64,000 nucleotides of DNA from Actinernus sp. WN-2022 (lineage: Eukaryota > Cnidaria > Anthozoa > Actiniaria > Actinernidae), in contig JAOWCC010000655.1 of the NCBI GenBank assembly GCA_030867875.1, forward strand, positions 7,896,269-7,960,268, read 5' to 3'. The translations under genes and the position numbers were made by a program. How positions within the stretch are numbered: the stretch's first letter is position 1; each line of letters begins with the position of its first letter. Under the pieces are notes generated by a model. That model ran no database searches and was not told the origin of the DNA. It worked only from the letters and a program-made list of their open reading frames with translations. Below are positions 52,041-64,000 of the stretch, in pieces.

Positions 52041-53221
52041 CCTTCAGGCGGTAGATGGTGTCTTTTTTCGCGCATCAATCTCCCTCCCCCCTCCATTTGT
52101 CATTCGATCCCAGGTCCGGCAATCACGCTCGGCCAATAATGGCGGTCGTTTCGATGATCCGTTTGCAGCTACCGCCTGAACAACGCGTCATCTCCCTTAG
52201 ATCGACTATTATCATCAATTGTCAAAATCGCTAGAATTGATTATAATCATCATTCTAAGACAAACCCTAACCCGAACTACAAACCAAACCCTAACCATCA
52301 TATCGGACGAGTTCACGGGTAAACGACGGGTTTTCACTCACCTAGAGCTAGGGTTCACAGGTAAACAAGAAAGGAAGGTAAACGAGAGAAAACATTTTTT
52401 GAGTGCTCCTACTCGGGCTCGAACTCGTAGCCGTTTGCGTGTAGTGCTTGGTAGTACACCGCCGTTCGGAATTCGACAATTGTTTATCTTTATACTTGAC
52501 TGGTTTTAACCTCGAGGTTAAATTGAGGATTATAATCAATTCGAACGATTCGATCTGGGTCTCAATCGTGTCCAAAATGGCCGTCACAAATCAAGAGGGG
52601 GTGGTCTATCTCTTCGTGCTTGTAAGTTGTTTTCATGACACTTTGACATATTTGATAAAGGCACGAGGCTAATAATTTCTAGTGACAGTTTCCATGGAAA
52701 CATGTAATGTGACCTTTGAACTTTAATTTAAGGAAATTTGAAAAAGGTCTCCGGGAGGAACGGTAGAGTGTTTTAATTTGGCGGTTATTTTACTGTAATC
52801 GAATCAGGGTTAGTGCATACGTTCTTGGTCTAACTAGAACGGTTGGAAATTTTAAGAGGAAGGCCAATTAAGGGAAATGTGAAATTCGATACCCTCAAGT
52901 TTCAACGAATTTAACATACTTTTCCACGATGTCTAGTTGGACTGAAAATAACATGGTAAACTGCATAAGTTTTAATTCTGACCTTTGTGCGCTCTACTTT
53001 CTTCCCAAAGCCTTATATCATATCTTCATGACATTGAGATCAAAAGTCACAGGGTCCGTCGCTATGGCAACCATCTTTGCCAGAACGTTAAAATGTGGAC
53101 TCTTCATGAGATATAGTGATCTCAATGTTATAGGGTACAACTAAACGAAAGTAGACCACTCATTTACTTCTACGGGGTGTGGTCATTCTTGACCCAGGCC
53201 TTCACATACCTGAGAAAAATC

Positions 53222-53440
53222 AGAGGTACAGCAAACGTTGGTAGCTCTTGGGAAAACAATGGCGCTAAATTATGGAACGATTTGCCGAATGATATAAGAA
53301 ATCATAGGTTATACCAGAAGTATACTTATTGTAATGCATTATTGTACTAGACTTTATTATACGAATTTTATATTTCTATATTTTACTGTAATAACACGCC
53401 CCTAGTGGAAACCAGCTATAAATAAAGATTCATCTCATAT
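53222..53440 (+). pseudogene. LINE 3' end fragment
   Basis: RGTANVGSSWENNGAKLWND then LPNDIRNHR matches the WNxLPxxIR block near the C-terminus of LINE polyproteins. The following 130 bp, ending TATAAATAAAGATTCATCTC, look like a LINE 3' UTR. Confidence 0.6.
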
Positions 53441-54327
53441 ATGGGCTGCGACCGCTGACAATAGTAACTGGAGATTCAGTTACCACATGCAACTGACATC
53501 TCTAACACTATATATCTGGGGGAATTTTTTTTTACTTGTCAAAAACGTTCACGTGGGGGTACTCGCTTGCTTACTTTGACCACTGCTCTGCGATTTAAAT
53601 TTCAAGTTCCAAAGGCGTGAAAAGCGGACTGGGGGGGGGGGCTACCCTTTTATACCAGCCATTGTCGGCGATGTTTGTTGACACCAACATGGCCGCCATG
53701 CCCTTTGTCATTTGAATCTCTGGGGATTGAGTGCAACTGCAACCCATCTATACATTTATATAGCGCAAATTCGACATGAATATATTCAAATGCGTTTAAT
53801 TCACAATGTTATTTTTGTGAAACGGACTGCCATTGTGGCGCAATGTGCTGCCGTGCAGTTTGCAATCATGAGTGACTGTTAGTACATCTTAGTTAAGTAC
53901 CAGGCTGTTGTTGTCGGGAGACCCCTACTCTTTCTCGAAATAACACAACACTCAACAGGTTCTTTCACGTTCCGATCCTCTCGTATATTAGAAGAGGAAG
54001 GAGACAATATTTAGTATTTACTTCACCAAATAAAACCATTTTTATTCGACTGAACACTATTTGTAAAGCAAATTCATTTGAAGAACTTCTAGTTCATTGT
54101 AAAGCTTTGCTTGCCCGTTTCCGCTTCGTTCTCCTATTTAGGAATGAAACAACACTGTATTGTGTTTTCAATTTACACGATCTCATTTTTTTTCTTATTC
54201 GTATACACCATAGTTAATAGAGTGTATACACGGAAGACAAAAACGTCCCTCCGTTTTCACAGTTAAGCCGTATCCAGTTATATATATTTTTAAAGAAAGT
54301 CTTAATTTGATTACATCAGAGCGACTA

Positions 54328-55445
54328 CCGTGTAGGAGTTTAATTTTGCGGGAGTTAATTTTTGCGGATTTTGCGGATTCCCTTCGATCCGCAAAAAAAA
54401 ACTCCCGCAGAAAAAAACTCCCGCAAAATTATACTCTCAGAGAAAATATAGTAAATCTTGTTTTAATGGTTATATCGGGTTAACAGCAACTTTTTAACAT
54501 TGAACATAATAGGAAACGCCAGCCAAAGTTAATAAAATACATTTTTCTTCTCACATAGCCGGCTTCTCACGGAAAACCGTACTTTCCCGCTTCTGTGTCA
54601 CGTTCACCGTCAGTTGTCGTAAATAAAGACTGACAACATACAGTCAATTCCAAAGTACATGTACGCAATGGATTAATCTACAGACTTAATTCCTGCAGCA
54701 AATAAAGCGTGCTCTCATAACTCCGAGGCGACCGGCACAACAGGCATCTGTATTCCCGATTCAACTCCAGACACGTCCTCAAAAGAAACGGAGACTGTTA
54801 TCATAATCGACTATTAAATGCGTTTTTACAAGAACGTACAATAATTCCCCGGGGGGGGGGGGACTCCCTTATGCGAGGGGTACATGGATGCTCGTCGTAC
54901 CTTTTAGGGGTCAAAATCAGGAGTTTGGTACCACTTAGGGTATCCACCATCAAACACAGACATTTCTATGTAAAGCGGTACCTTTTAGGGGTCGGGTGTC
55001 AATTGAACAAAAAAGCTGTTATCAATTTACATTTTTATTATCTTTTACGGGTCAAAATAAGCTTGAGCCACGCCCATTTTAGTACCTCTTAGGGGTCAAA
55101 TAGAAAATGTCCGACGAGCATCCCTACCCCTTTTATATGGGAGTCACCCCCCCCCCCCCCCCCCCCCCGGGAATAATTCCCTCAGGTTTTGTCGTTGTTT
55201 ATGTTCATGTTGGCGCTAGAACAACAACTATAGAAACTTCCCGTCGAAATTGTAAGTCAGGAAGTAAAATTTCAATTTAATACCGATACTGCCTTGAATT
55301 TTATTTATACTTGACCAGAAATCCGCAAAAATTTCCTCCCAGCAGAAATTTTAGCTGTCTCGATCCGCAAAAATTTCCTCCCGCAAAACAAATTGAGTCG
55401 GCAATCCGCAAAATTTTCCTCCCGCAAAAATTTCGTCCTACACGG
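54328..55445. mobile_element. mariner-like element with subterminal TTTTGCGGGAG repeats
   Basis: TA then CCGTGTAGGAGTTTAATTTT at the left; AAATTTCGTCCTACACGG then TA at the right. Each end repeats CTCCCGCAAAA/TTTTGCGGGAG and ATCCGCAAAAATT motifs several times. A second element is nested at 54848. No transposase seen. Confidence 0.72.
54848..55171. mobile_element. nested MITE with poly-G/poly-C ends and AGGGGTCAAAAT core (TSD AATAATTC)
   Basis: AATAATTC at 54840-54847 and 55172-55179. The ends are a CCCGGG followed by a G run and the matching C run (about 23 C). Inner arms carry GATGCTCGTCG and CGACGAGCATC. The core repeats TACCTTTTAGGGGTCAAAAT four times with variation. An 8-bp duplication fits hAT. 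Confidence 0.75.
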
Positions 55446-57020
55446 TATGTTATTAATAAATAATCAAAGGGGAAAAACCAGTCGAACATCTGTTATACCA
55501 GAAGTATGGACTTCTGGTTATACTGATCCTGCATAAACTGATCCCCGACTTTATGAGAAAGAGAGTACTTAAAACACAATTAGGAACGGCATTAACAAAT
55601 ATACAATGTCTAATAAGCCAAAGCTAACACCGGAAATTTTACTACAGGTAAACTTCTTTACCATGTCTTTGGCAGTCTCTGTTATATTCTAATTCGCCCT
55701 CGCTCAACCAAATATAGATTATTTATCACTTCAAAAACTCATGAATAATTAATGAGCATTTTGTCCAATCAGATGAAGCAAATCAGTCACGTGCATGCTC
55801 CTTTATACCTGATAAAATCTCATCATTCTAAAAGGCCCGCGGAGGGATTTGAATTCTATCCCAGAGGGAAACGGGGTTAATGATTGAGACAATGGAATTT
55901 CTATTGATGTTTCAGCTTTCTCACTGAATTGCTAATTAGGATGAACGTTTTATATAAAGAATATTAATGAACATGAAATTTTATATAAAGTTTCATCCTA
56001 ATTAAGAATTCACTGATAAAGACCCAAAGATAGCAAAAAGCACACGGAACATAATGTACCTAGATAATAAATTTTGCACTAAATTTACTAATATCAGCAG
56101 ACTACCGAGATACACAGATAATATTTATAAAATGAAGTTATCCAACTACCATTACTTGTTTACCGAGCCACTGTTTAGTTCCAATTATTAAACCAAACTC
56201 AAAGCCGTAAAATTAAAAAAACGTGCATTAAACTTACATATTTTGTGCCGGAGTCAAAAATTTAGAGTCTGCCGTCATGTCAGTCACATCGCTTTCCAAG
56301 TCTTGAACTTTATCGAGGTAAACCACGACACCAAATCCTTCAAGTGCAGATTCTTCTTGCATTGCGAAATAACATAGTATGGTAATTTCTTCATATCATT
56401 CCCTTGAGATATTCGTAATTGCAGGCGGTGATTACTCGAATATTTTGCATGGCGTTGTGAATACAAAGGTTCAATGGTTCATTAAGTAACCATTCCCTTG
56501 AGATGTGCGTCTTTCTTTCATTGCATTCTTAAAGCGTTTTTGAAGCCGTTTAAAACACTCACAGCACGTGTTTTATCAAGTCTAAAAATTATCGGGCTTT
56601 GCCCTCGAATTTTTAAACCTGATAAAACACTGCTGTTCGTGTTTTAAACAGTACATAATAATACAAGACACTCTTAGGGGTAATGCCCTCTCGACACGCA
56701 GAAAGCATCTTTAATCAGACTGCCATATTGAGTCTTACAATATATTCTTAAAACTTTACGTAATACAATTAATTTGTATAATATTCAGAGTATTGCTAAT
56801 AACACAATCTAATACTCATGTAATCACTCATATAATTTATAATATTTAGCTCAGTCAACAACAGTGACAAACCACAACATGAAACTTATAAGTTTCCTTG
56901 GATTAAACTTGAATAAACATATTAATAATTTAAATTTAACCAGAGTTAAATTCTTATTCAAGGCTTATAGCTGTCGAAGGACTAGCCTGATTATGCACAC
57001 GTATTTTTTCACTCTCATGA

Positions 57021-57333
57021 ATTCGAAGAAAAAAGTAACGTCTGCTTACCCGAGCGCTTAATTAGTTTCCAATATGCATACCTCATTGTGTTATGGACCA
57101 ATCAGATTTTACCTTCAATATCCTGGAAAGTGACGTATGTTGCATTTAAAAGGTTCAGACAATACATTTGCCATTGACCAATCATAGGAGAGTGTTCACT
57201 GGCTCGCCAATTCACTAAAATTCTAACAATGGCTTTGATTGGGCAAAAAAATAAAAAAAAACGTGCTGACGTGCTTGCATATTGGAAACTAATTAAGCGC
57301 TCGGGTAAGCAGACGTTACTTTTTTCTTCGAAT
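57021..57333. mobile_element. foldback element with perfect 58-bp arms
   Basis: ATTCGAAGAAAAAAGTAACG onward to TCCAATATGCA (57021-57078) is repeated exactly as its complement at 57276-57333, around a 197-bp spacer. Perfect arms suggest recent formation or conversion. No ORF of note and no target duplication recognised. Confidence 0.85.
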
Positions 57334-57793
57334 AAATACGTCTGCATAGCAGGCAATCGAAGGACGCGAATGGCTTCCTTGTGCAACTGTGAGCTTAATT
57401 AATATACCCATACTAAATAAAACAACAATAATAACTAGAACGCTAATTACTGAACATACCATTTACAGGAACTGTGTAAACATTACTCGCTAAATATTCA
57501 ACCTGTGATAAATATATTTATAAACACCTGGTGGCGGTTGGAAGAACATAAGAAAACTTGAAAGCGCCATCGGGCCAGATATCCCGCATATCAGTCATTA
57601 AACTACTTGTTCTACTGCCTAGTTAATTGTAGTAAAACAACGGCGATGAACTGATATGCGAAGCAAAAATAGGCAAGAAAAGCTTCACAAGAGAGGTTTA
57701 TCGTTCAAAAGAATCTGTTTTACAAATAGCGTTCAGTCGAATATAATGTTCATGGTCATGTGACACCTGCTATTCTAACCCATATAGGGACAT

Positions 57794-58866
57794 CAATTTG
57801 GCTGTATCCCAAGATCATCTACCACTTATGCCTTAATTAGTATGTTACATAACTGGTCTAAAGTCACTGACGGAACTGGTGCTTATGTAAGAGTTTTTAT
57901 CCTTGATTATAGAATGGCCTTCGATGTAATCGATCATATTCTTCTAATTTCTAAGCTAACTAAATATGGTATTAATCCACATATTATTAATTGGATCTGC
58001 GATATCAGTCCTAAGTAAAAGATTCCAGAGAGTAAAACTTGCCCAAGACTGTTTTTCTGAATGGAAGTCCGTGCCTGCTGGCGTCCCACATGGACAAAAC
58101 TTGGACCTTGGTTGTTTATCGCTATGATCGATGACCTTAAAGTCCTCTCTGCTCATGGTATTTTCAAGTACGTTGAAGACACTACCATTTTCGAAGTCGT
58201 CAAAAGCAGAGGTGTTAGCTCAGCACAGACACCCATAAATGAAATTATACAGGAGTGGTTTACGACTAATAAATTTCAACTACATCCAAAGAAATGTAAA
58301 GAACTATGTATTTCATTTTCACGTTCTCCTAAAGTACATAACGATTGCTTGGTCGACCTTGTACAGTCTGCGGTTAAGATTCTCGGTGTAATAATTCAGT
58401 GATTTAAAGTGGAACTCTCACATTGATTACATTATAAAGAAAGCTTCCAGGAGACTTTATTTCTTAACACAATTAAAACGTGCAAACGTCCCAGCTCAGG
58501 ACCTAATTAAATGTTATGTTGCTTGTATACAATCTATTTTACTCTACGCCTGTCAAGTATTTCGTTACAGTTTACCAGAATACCTCAATGCTCAGTCTTA
58601 CATTAGAACGCATACAAAAGAGAGCAATGCGTATTCTTCATGGCTACGACTTACCTTACGAACAAGCTCTTGCATTGTCCGGCCTTACTAGCCTTTATCA
58701 TCGCAGATCTGAACTATGTCATACTCTTTTTCGTAAAATCATATCTAATCCAAACGGTAATTTATATCATATGTCACCACATCACCTTAGTAATCCGACA
58801 GTCACACTAGGGTATAAGAGGTCTGTTCCTACACTTTCAATAGACACAGGTCTTGAATTAGCATAA
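57794..58866 (+). pseudogene. non-LTR retrotransposon reverse transcriptase, decayed
   Basis: Successive frames read QFGCIPRSSTTYALISMLHN, then VRVFILDYRMAFDVIDH (RT motif A, FxxAFDxxDH), then IFKYVEDTTIFEVV (motif C, with YVED where a catalytic YADD is usual), then a C-terminal LERIQKRAMRILHGYDLPYE and LYHRRSELCHTLFRKI. At least three stops or frameshifts separate the pieces. The family is a LINE of CR1/L2/RTE-like type; I cannot place it further. Plus strand, no 5' part. Confidence 0.88.
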
Positions 58867-59039
58867 TATTAGCTGCTTTTAACTGTTCGTTTTTAATATC
58901 ATAATATTTTATAGAATTAGTTTATTATTAGTGTTTAATGTTTAAAATTGTGAACCTTAGTAATTCAGTTAATACTGTAAGTAAGGTAATTATAATAAAC
59001 GATCTATCTAAAATGGTTATCCCGACTGTAACTGAAATC

Positions 59040-59170
59040 AGGTTTTTAGAATAAGCTTTTGTAATCCACTTTAATCTTTGCCACCTCTATCGAAAAAGTT
59101 TGAAAATCATATCAGGACATTCACATGGCATTTCTCGTCTATCTCAGGGTGTTATTTTCATAGTTTTGTT
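59040..59170 (-). repeat. interspersed repeat family A, partial reverse copy
   Basis: TTTGTAATCCACTTTAATCT, TTTGCCACCTCTATCGAAAA, ATATCAGGACATTCACATGG and TCTATCTCAGGGTGTTATTT are the reverse of blocks at 13200-13330. Confidence 0.6.
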
Positions 59171-59391
59171 TTAAACAAACTATAGCTTACCCTAACTCGC
59201 GATGCAGAAGGGGTATTTCCTTAATTTTCATCTAGACGAACCAAAATGCGAATGACAAGTAAAATCCACAGCCCTATTACAATCATGGAGCAACCGAAAA
59301 TCCATTTCATTTTTACCACGGTCTCATATTTATTGTTTTCTTAACTTGCTGGAGAAAGTGACTAAATACATCGGCGGTATTATGACTAGCT

Positions 59392-59511
59392 GGGCCGGGT
59401 TGTTCAAAGCCCGATTAGTGCTAATCCAGGGTTAATTTCCATGACAACCAATAGGTTTTGTGCAGAGTTAAACCAGGATTAACACTAATCGGGCTTTGAA
59501 CAACCCGGCCC
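59392..59511. mobile_element. hairpin MITE with GGGCCGGGTTGTTCAAAGCC ends
   Basis: The left arm GGGCCGGGTTGTTCAAAGCC then CGATTAGTGCTAATCC is mirrored by GGATTAACACTAATCGGGCT then TTGAACAACCCGGCCC. AGCT flanks both sides. 120 bp. Confidence 0.78.
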
Positions 59512-61036
59512 AGCTGGAGAATAAAGCTAGAGTTTAAAGACTCATTATAAGTCTTTCTTTTTTCCAGCGACACTCGTCTCCAAACACCCAGTGGATACAC
59601 TGACATTCAGCGCTCTTTAACAGACTGAACAATTCAGTTCAGCGGGTATTCAATAACAGCGGTTACAACCACCTTAGGGCATGAATGATAAAAATAACTT
59701 TGAGAAGAAGCTGACTAGCCTCCTCCTTAGGCAACTAGTAGTAAACCGTAAAGAAACGAAGAAAACCGACTTCCTGTGTTACGAAGCGACGAGCGCGGAG
59801 CGCGAGAAGAGAAGGAAGAGTTGCCTGCCAAAATATGGATGGGTATGGCCATATGGCCATGTTGATTCACCCCAAGGACTTGTCACGGGACCCGGGGTAC
59901 CCTAGGGAGGTAATTGTAACTTCCAAAACTGAACCGGCCCCCTTCGGATAATTTTATAACTCAACTCATTTGCAGCATCGAATATCAGTGAAGAAATGAC
60001 AAAATATCGAGGACAGTTGCAAAGAAGATGAAGTTTATAGCAATTTGAGGGCAGCCTGACTGAACAACTTCGTATCGAAAAGGCGAGAGAATTTTGAGGA
60101 ACCGATGGAATTGTCGAACGGCAAAACAATAACTGAGGAAAAAAACAACTCTGAATTTCTAACGAGACAAAGGAGATCAAAGATTCCTAGATATGTCGGG
60201 ACAAAAGTCGCCATTAATATATATTATATATAGCAACCCAAAAGGCAGTCCGCAAAGTGAATCAAATTCCATCGAGTGTAAAATAGAGGCATAGTTGCTT
60301 CCCTGAAACGGCACCGCCGACATTTCAGTTGATTTAGTCGAAAACTGATAAGAAATTTCGATTATTCGAAAACCAGCCGAGCAAGAAGAAATGCCAAGAC
60401 AACTGCCCTGGAACCCGCAAGCGGTAGCTATAATTTTTATTATATATACGGAGCATGTCAGGAATTAGTTTGCAAAAAGCCATATCTAGCTTATAGGCAT
60501 AAGTCAAAATTTTAAATTGTAATCGGGCTTGGTTCATAACCTATTGACTTTGTAGATGGCCGTACATCTGTCATTTTTAGATATGTCATCATACGCCATA
60601 CCATACCTTTCTAGCTCTCTCTTCTCTCTCGGCTCCAATCTCCCTCTCTTTTCTTCACCTGCCACAGGGAATTAGAGATGCCTGCTGAGGAGACTAGAAG
60701 CTGACTCTTGATAAAAAAAAAAAAGCAAACCATTTGTATTCAAAATAGTTTCGCTGAAATGCCGAAGGTATAAGGCCAATGTAAAACTAATGATTTTTTG
60801 TGACTTACTTAGTTTTGACACGCACAGATGGTTCTGCATGTAGAATAGTGTAGTATAAATTATACTACCCCTTCTTCATGTTAATTTTGTTGTAAATAAT
60901 TTATTATGTTTCCGATGTAGAAAAGTTGTGTACACAGACATCTGCTTATTCTACAGTGACTACAGGGGCGAAGAACGTTAGTTTTTAACGGAGATTGCAT
61001 GGTGCCAGTTGTTGAGAAAACTACGAAGACGAAGCC

Positions 61037-64000
61037 ATGAATGGACAAAGGCATTTGAATATCTGGATTGTAGTGGCATTAACTGCGACAACTGGCATTT
61101 TGGTTATCGAATCCTACAACCAAATGAATTCCGTAAATGGGCGGTTCATTTGGGATTATTTTACTGAAATTGAACAGAAGTTTTTGGAAGTGTCAAATAT
61201 TCGTTCGCTTCTCGTGGCAGACTCTTTATATTGTGCGTTTACCTGCCTGCATGAGAACAAATGTTTCTCGTTTAACATCGCTGCAGGGCCAAACGGAGAA
61301 GGGCTGTTCAATTGTCAGTTGCTACCGACTGATAAACACAACACCAGCGTCGAGCTTCGCAGCAATCCTTCTTTTCGCCACTATAGTCCACTGGTATGTT
61401 TGAAGTTGTGTTATTTTTGAAAAAGCACTATCATTTTTACTAATGAATATATCAGGCGATTGACTGTTTTTTTTCGTAAGTGAAGTCAACAACTCGGATG
61501 CGTTAATATTTAACCAAATATTGAAAAGACGATTTTATAGTAGGAAGAAATTGTTATTAAGTTCAGTCAGAAGGATAATTTGAGAACGAATGTTTTTGCT
61601 AACTTGTTCTATGTAACACTCACGGCGTTAGCGTTTTTCTGTAGCACTGAGTTCTTTTGTCGTCTAAATTTCATTTTTAATTTTTTTCAATTTATTTTCT
61701 TGTTATTTTCTGTGTTCACGTGTACCAGAAGCCCTATAGATAAAACGCTACTTCGAGTATAACCATGTTTAATACTGCAGTATGTTCCGGTTAACAGTCT
61801 TCGTACACCTCACATAAAAAAAATCGTTGAATCTCTTTGCTACAAATGCGCTCCGTATTTATTAAGAGATTTAGATGACAAAAGAACTCAATACTACAGA
61901 AAAACGCTAACGCCGTGAGTGTTACATAGAACAAGAGTTAGCAAAATCATTCATTCTCATTTTTTTTCCGTTTCAGGTTATTAAGAAATTCAAAGTCGTA
62001 TTAACCTTAAAGCTTCATGCATAATTCAGTGCATTTACATGTTATCTACTTGAGATTCACCATTAATTGCTCGGAAAGGAGTAACTTTATACTATTATCA
62101 ACATAGCAAGGTAAATAATAAACTTTTGATCATGTCAAAGGTTCAAATTAAATGTGTCAGTCCTATTTGCACTTCTTAAATGCAAAGAAAAAAATGCAAA
62201 GACAGGAAAAGTGGATCGAGTATCCATGAAATAGAACCCAAGCAGCCTGGGATTTAATTAAATTAAACATCTTATGTGAATTTTTTCATTTTTTGTTTCT
62301 TTCGCTGCTTAGACTTAGACTTACCGCGCAAGCGCACGCAGAAACGAGTTATTGTGTCACTCACTCGCTCACTGGCCATGGTGTTAGCAAATCGATATTA
62401 TCGATCTCTTTATCTAATGCGGCCTCATTTTCCAATCGATTTTGCTCAAGTTCATGCATGCATCAAGCAAAAACATTGGGCGGTAAGTCTGTAAACAGTT
62501 CAGCAGGTAATATCAGCTTAAAGTGTATATGAATTAAGGGGGAGCTTTACCCCAAATTTGGTCAAATTTAACAACATTTTAAAATAATTTGGTCAGTGTT
62601 GTTATTATTCAGATCTAGATGTATTCAAAACCATACATGTTATGAAAGGTCAATTCTAATTATATATCTACTTGGTAGAACAATTTTTGTGCACTCTGTC
62701 GGCAAATTGTGATATGATCCCCTAAAACCAGCAGGTCTGGAATGAACTAATTTTACAGAACAAAGTTGCCCCATCTAATTTTTGGCTTGTTTTACAATAT
62801 ATTCAAGCCCAAATCATTTGCACATGCTCAAAACACTGATACTAAACTTTGGCCCGTATGAGCCATTTGAAATCACTCTTTTGGTTGCTATGGTAACGTC
62901 ATTTGCAAATATCAAGTACGTAATGACTCATAGAGGCAGACACAGCTACACTTATGCAAAATTTGGGACATTTTCATTAAATTGCTGCAGAAATAAGAGG
63001 GTAAGGCAGCTGCGGACAATGAAAAATTGAAGTTTTGAGAAAATGTTAAAACTGAAACACTAAACGGGTTTTAACAAGTTAAAAATGCTTGTCAAACTTG
63101 GCCTAATTTTGGGGTAAAGTTCCTCCTTAAACATGAAGATCCCCCACCTACAGTATGCAACTGTCGTGATGTACATGTATTTGTGTTTACTGATGAGATT
63201 TGAATGCAAGTCTCGTTCAGTTGATTGTCCGGATACCACAGGAAGTTTGAAGAGTTTGAAGCAAGTCTCGACTCTTGTGTATGTACGAACTCTGAGTATT
63301 TTCCGTGTATGTTAACTCGTCTCGTTCTGAGAGATATTCAGTTTTTTGCAATATTGAAATGAGATGATTTATGGCGTTATTTACATCTGTGTGACATTCC
63401 ACTAGGACCCGTGTTCCCGTTATGATTGCAAGAACGGTGCTACATGTCTGAGAGTCTACGACAAGTCAGCAGCGCCTTACAGCTGTAAATGTGCCGCGTT
63501 GTTTATTGGATCTAAATGCGAGGTATACGGTAAGTGAAGGCTTTATCTGTCGCCCAATGTCGACGTTACTGCATGCCATACTCTCTGTAAAGCTGTGAAT
63601 CGAACATTGTAACGGGTCTTTTAGATCCTACTGCAAGAAATGTTATAATATTTTACTATCACAAAACAGCGACTTAACTACAAAATACGCGGCTCGTGAT
63701 TCATGTACTCTTTTTCATATTCTACAGCTCCAGTCGTGTTCTCATTAGAGCACAGAACACAACAAACCATGTCACGAACAAAGTTTAGAAAAGTAACACA
63801 TAGACAATATTTTTCAAAAGCTATTTTAATTTTCCTTCGTCAAAAGTATCACCGTCGTAGTTTCCAAATAAACTAACATCCTTTTTTAAACGCAGCATTG
63901 ACATGTCGCCACATCAAAACAGCCCTACCCTCCTCCCCTAGCGGTAACTACGTCATTGATCCAGACGGTGTTGGTGGGATAACCCCCATGACAGTATACT
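61037..64000 (+). CDS. secreted/membrane protein with PAN-like, EGF-like and fibrinogen-like segments (5' part)
   Basis: Exons 61037-61393, 63406-63529 and 63896 to the window end, with AG/GT borders and matching phases. Exon 1 starts MNGQRHLNIWIVVALTATTG, a signal peptide or anchor, followed by a PAN/Apple-like stretch (SLYCAFTCLHENKCFSFNIA, then FNCQLL). Exon 2 is one EGF-like domain: DPCSRYDCKNGATC, then YSCKCAALFIGSKCE, with six cysteines. Exon 3 begins ALTCRHIKTALPSSPSGNYV then IDPDG, the usual opening of the fibrinogen-like segment in contactin-associated-like and related cnidarian proteins. The rest lies beyond 64000. Such proteins are extracellular; a role in adhesion or recognition is only inferred. 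Confidence 0.82.
61581..61959. mobile_element. foldback MITE with about 90-bp arms
   Basis: TGAGAACGAATG at the left, CATTCATTCTCA at the right. The arms share TGTTCTATGTAACACTCACG and GCGTTAGCGTTTTTCTGTAG and their complements, with few differences. It lies in the first intron of the PAN/EGF gene. Confidence 0.82.
62345..62470. repeat. interspersed repeat with TCACTCACTCGCTCACT, copy 2
   Basis: TGTCACTCACTCGCTCACT, GGTGTTAGCAAATC, ATATTATCGAT and a following coding-like shadow match 38868-38995 in order. Non-coding; first intron of the PAN/EGF gene. Confidence 0.55.
62538..63126. mobile_element. TTAA MITE (GGGGGAGCTTTACCCCAAAT ends)
   Basis: TTAA at 62534 and 63127. Left end GGGGGAGCTTTACCCCAAAT, right end ATTTTGGGGTAAAGTTCCTC. 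589 bp, no recognised ORF. First intron of the PAN/EGF gene. Confidence 0.75.

Larger units (their letters stand above)
46516..61036. other. 14.5 kb without a recognisable host gene
   Basis: It contains the antizyme 3' UTR region, foldback and hairpin elements, LINE fragments and simple sequence, listed separately. I see no exon with a known domain. Stretches 47600-48280, 52050-53180, 55460-57000, 58900-59380 and 59520-61030 show nothing I can name. Confidence 0.55.

Overview
The window is invertebrate nuclear DNA. The introns are long, simple repeats and transposon remnants are very dense, and four split protein genes can be read. A large extracellular PAN plus EGF plus fibrinogen-like protein and the overall repeat style suggest a cnidarian, most likely an anthozoan such as a stony coral. 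That is an inference; no species marker is visible. A block of exactly 100 N (37763-37862) is a scaffold gap.

Layout. (1) 1009-25442, plus strand: eleven 3' coding exons of a SECISBP2/SECISBP2L-like selenocysteine-insertion protein, carrying the L7Ae-type RNA-binding core and an acidic C-terminal tail. Its 5' exons lie outside the window. The introns hold a 58-bp minisatellite (23 copies), a 2.8-kb element with arrays of GTGATCAC palindromes at both ends, tRNA-derived SINEs, several MITEs, a 113-bp tandem array that repeats a splice acceptor with the first 42 nt of an exon, and a 1.9-kb modular array. (2) 25443-30833: intergenic, MITE-rich. (3) 30834-37612, minus strand: a two-exon type II membrane protein resembling GT-B fucosyltransferases, with a 5.5-kb intron full of nested transposons. 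(4) 41059-46515, plus strand: three exons with the whole conserved domain of ornithine decarboxylase antizyme. The 5' exon and any frameshift site were not found. (5) 46516-61036: a 14.5-kb stretch without a recognisable host gene, holding a 2.2-kb foldback element with a 9-bp target duplication, LINE fragments, hairpin MITEs and a decayed reverse transcriptase. (6) 61037-64000, plus strand: the start of a secreted or membrane protein with PAN/Apple-like, EGF-like and fibrinogen-like segments, cut by the window end.

The host genes are unrelated in function (selenoprotein synthesis, glycosylation, polyamine control, extracellular recognition) and show no operon-like link. The most unusual material is the interplay of mobile DNA with genes. 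One MITE landed exactly on a 5' splice site, so its target duplication copies the donor. A tandem duplication made seven decoy acceptors ahead of an exon. Several non-autonomous element families can be defined from inside the window by target duplications and, in two cases, by paralogous empty sites.
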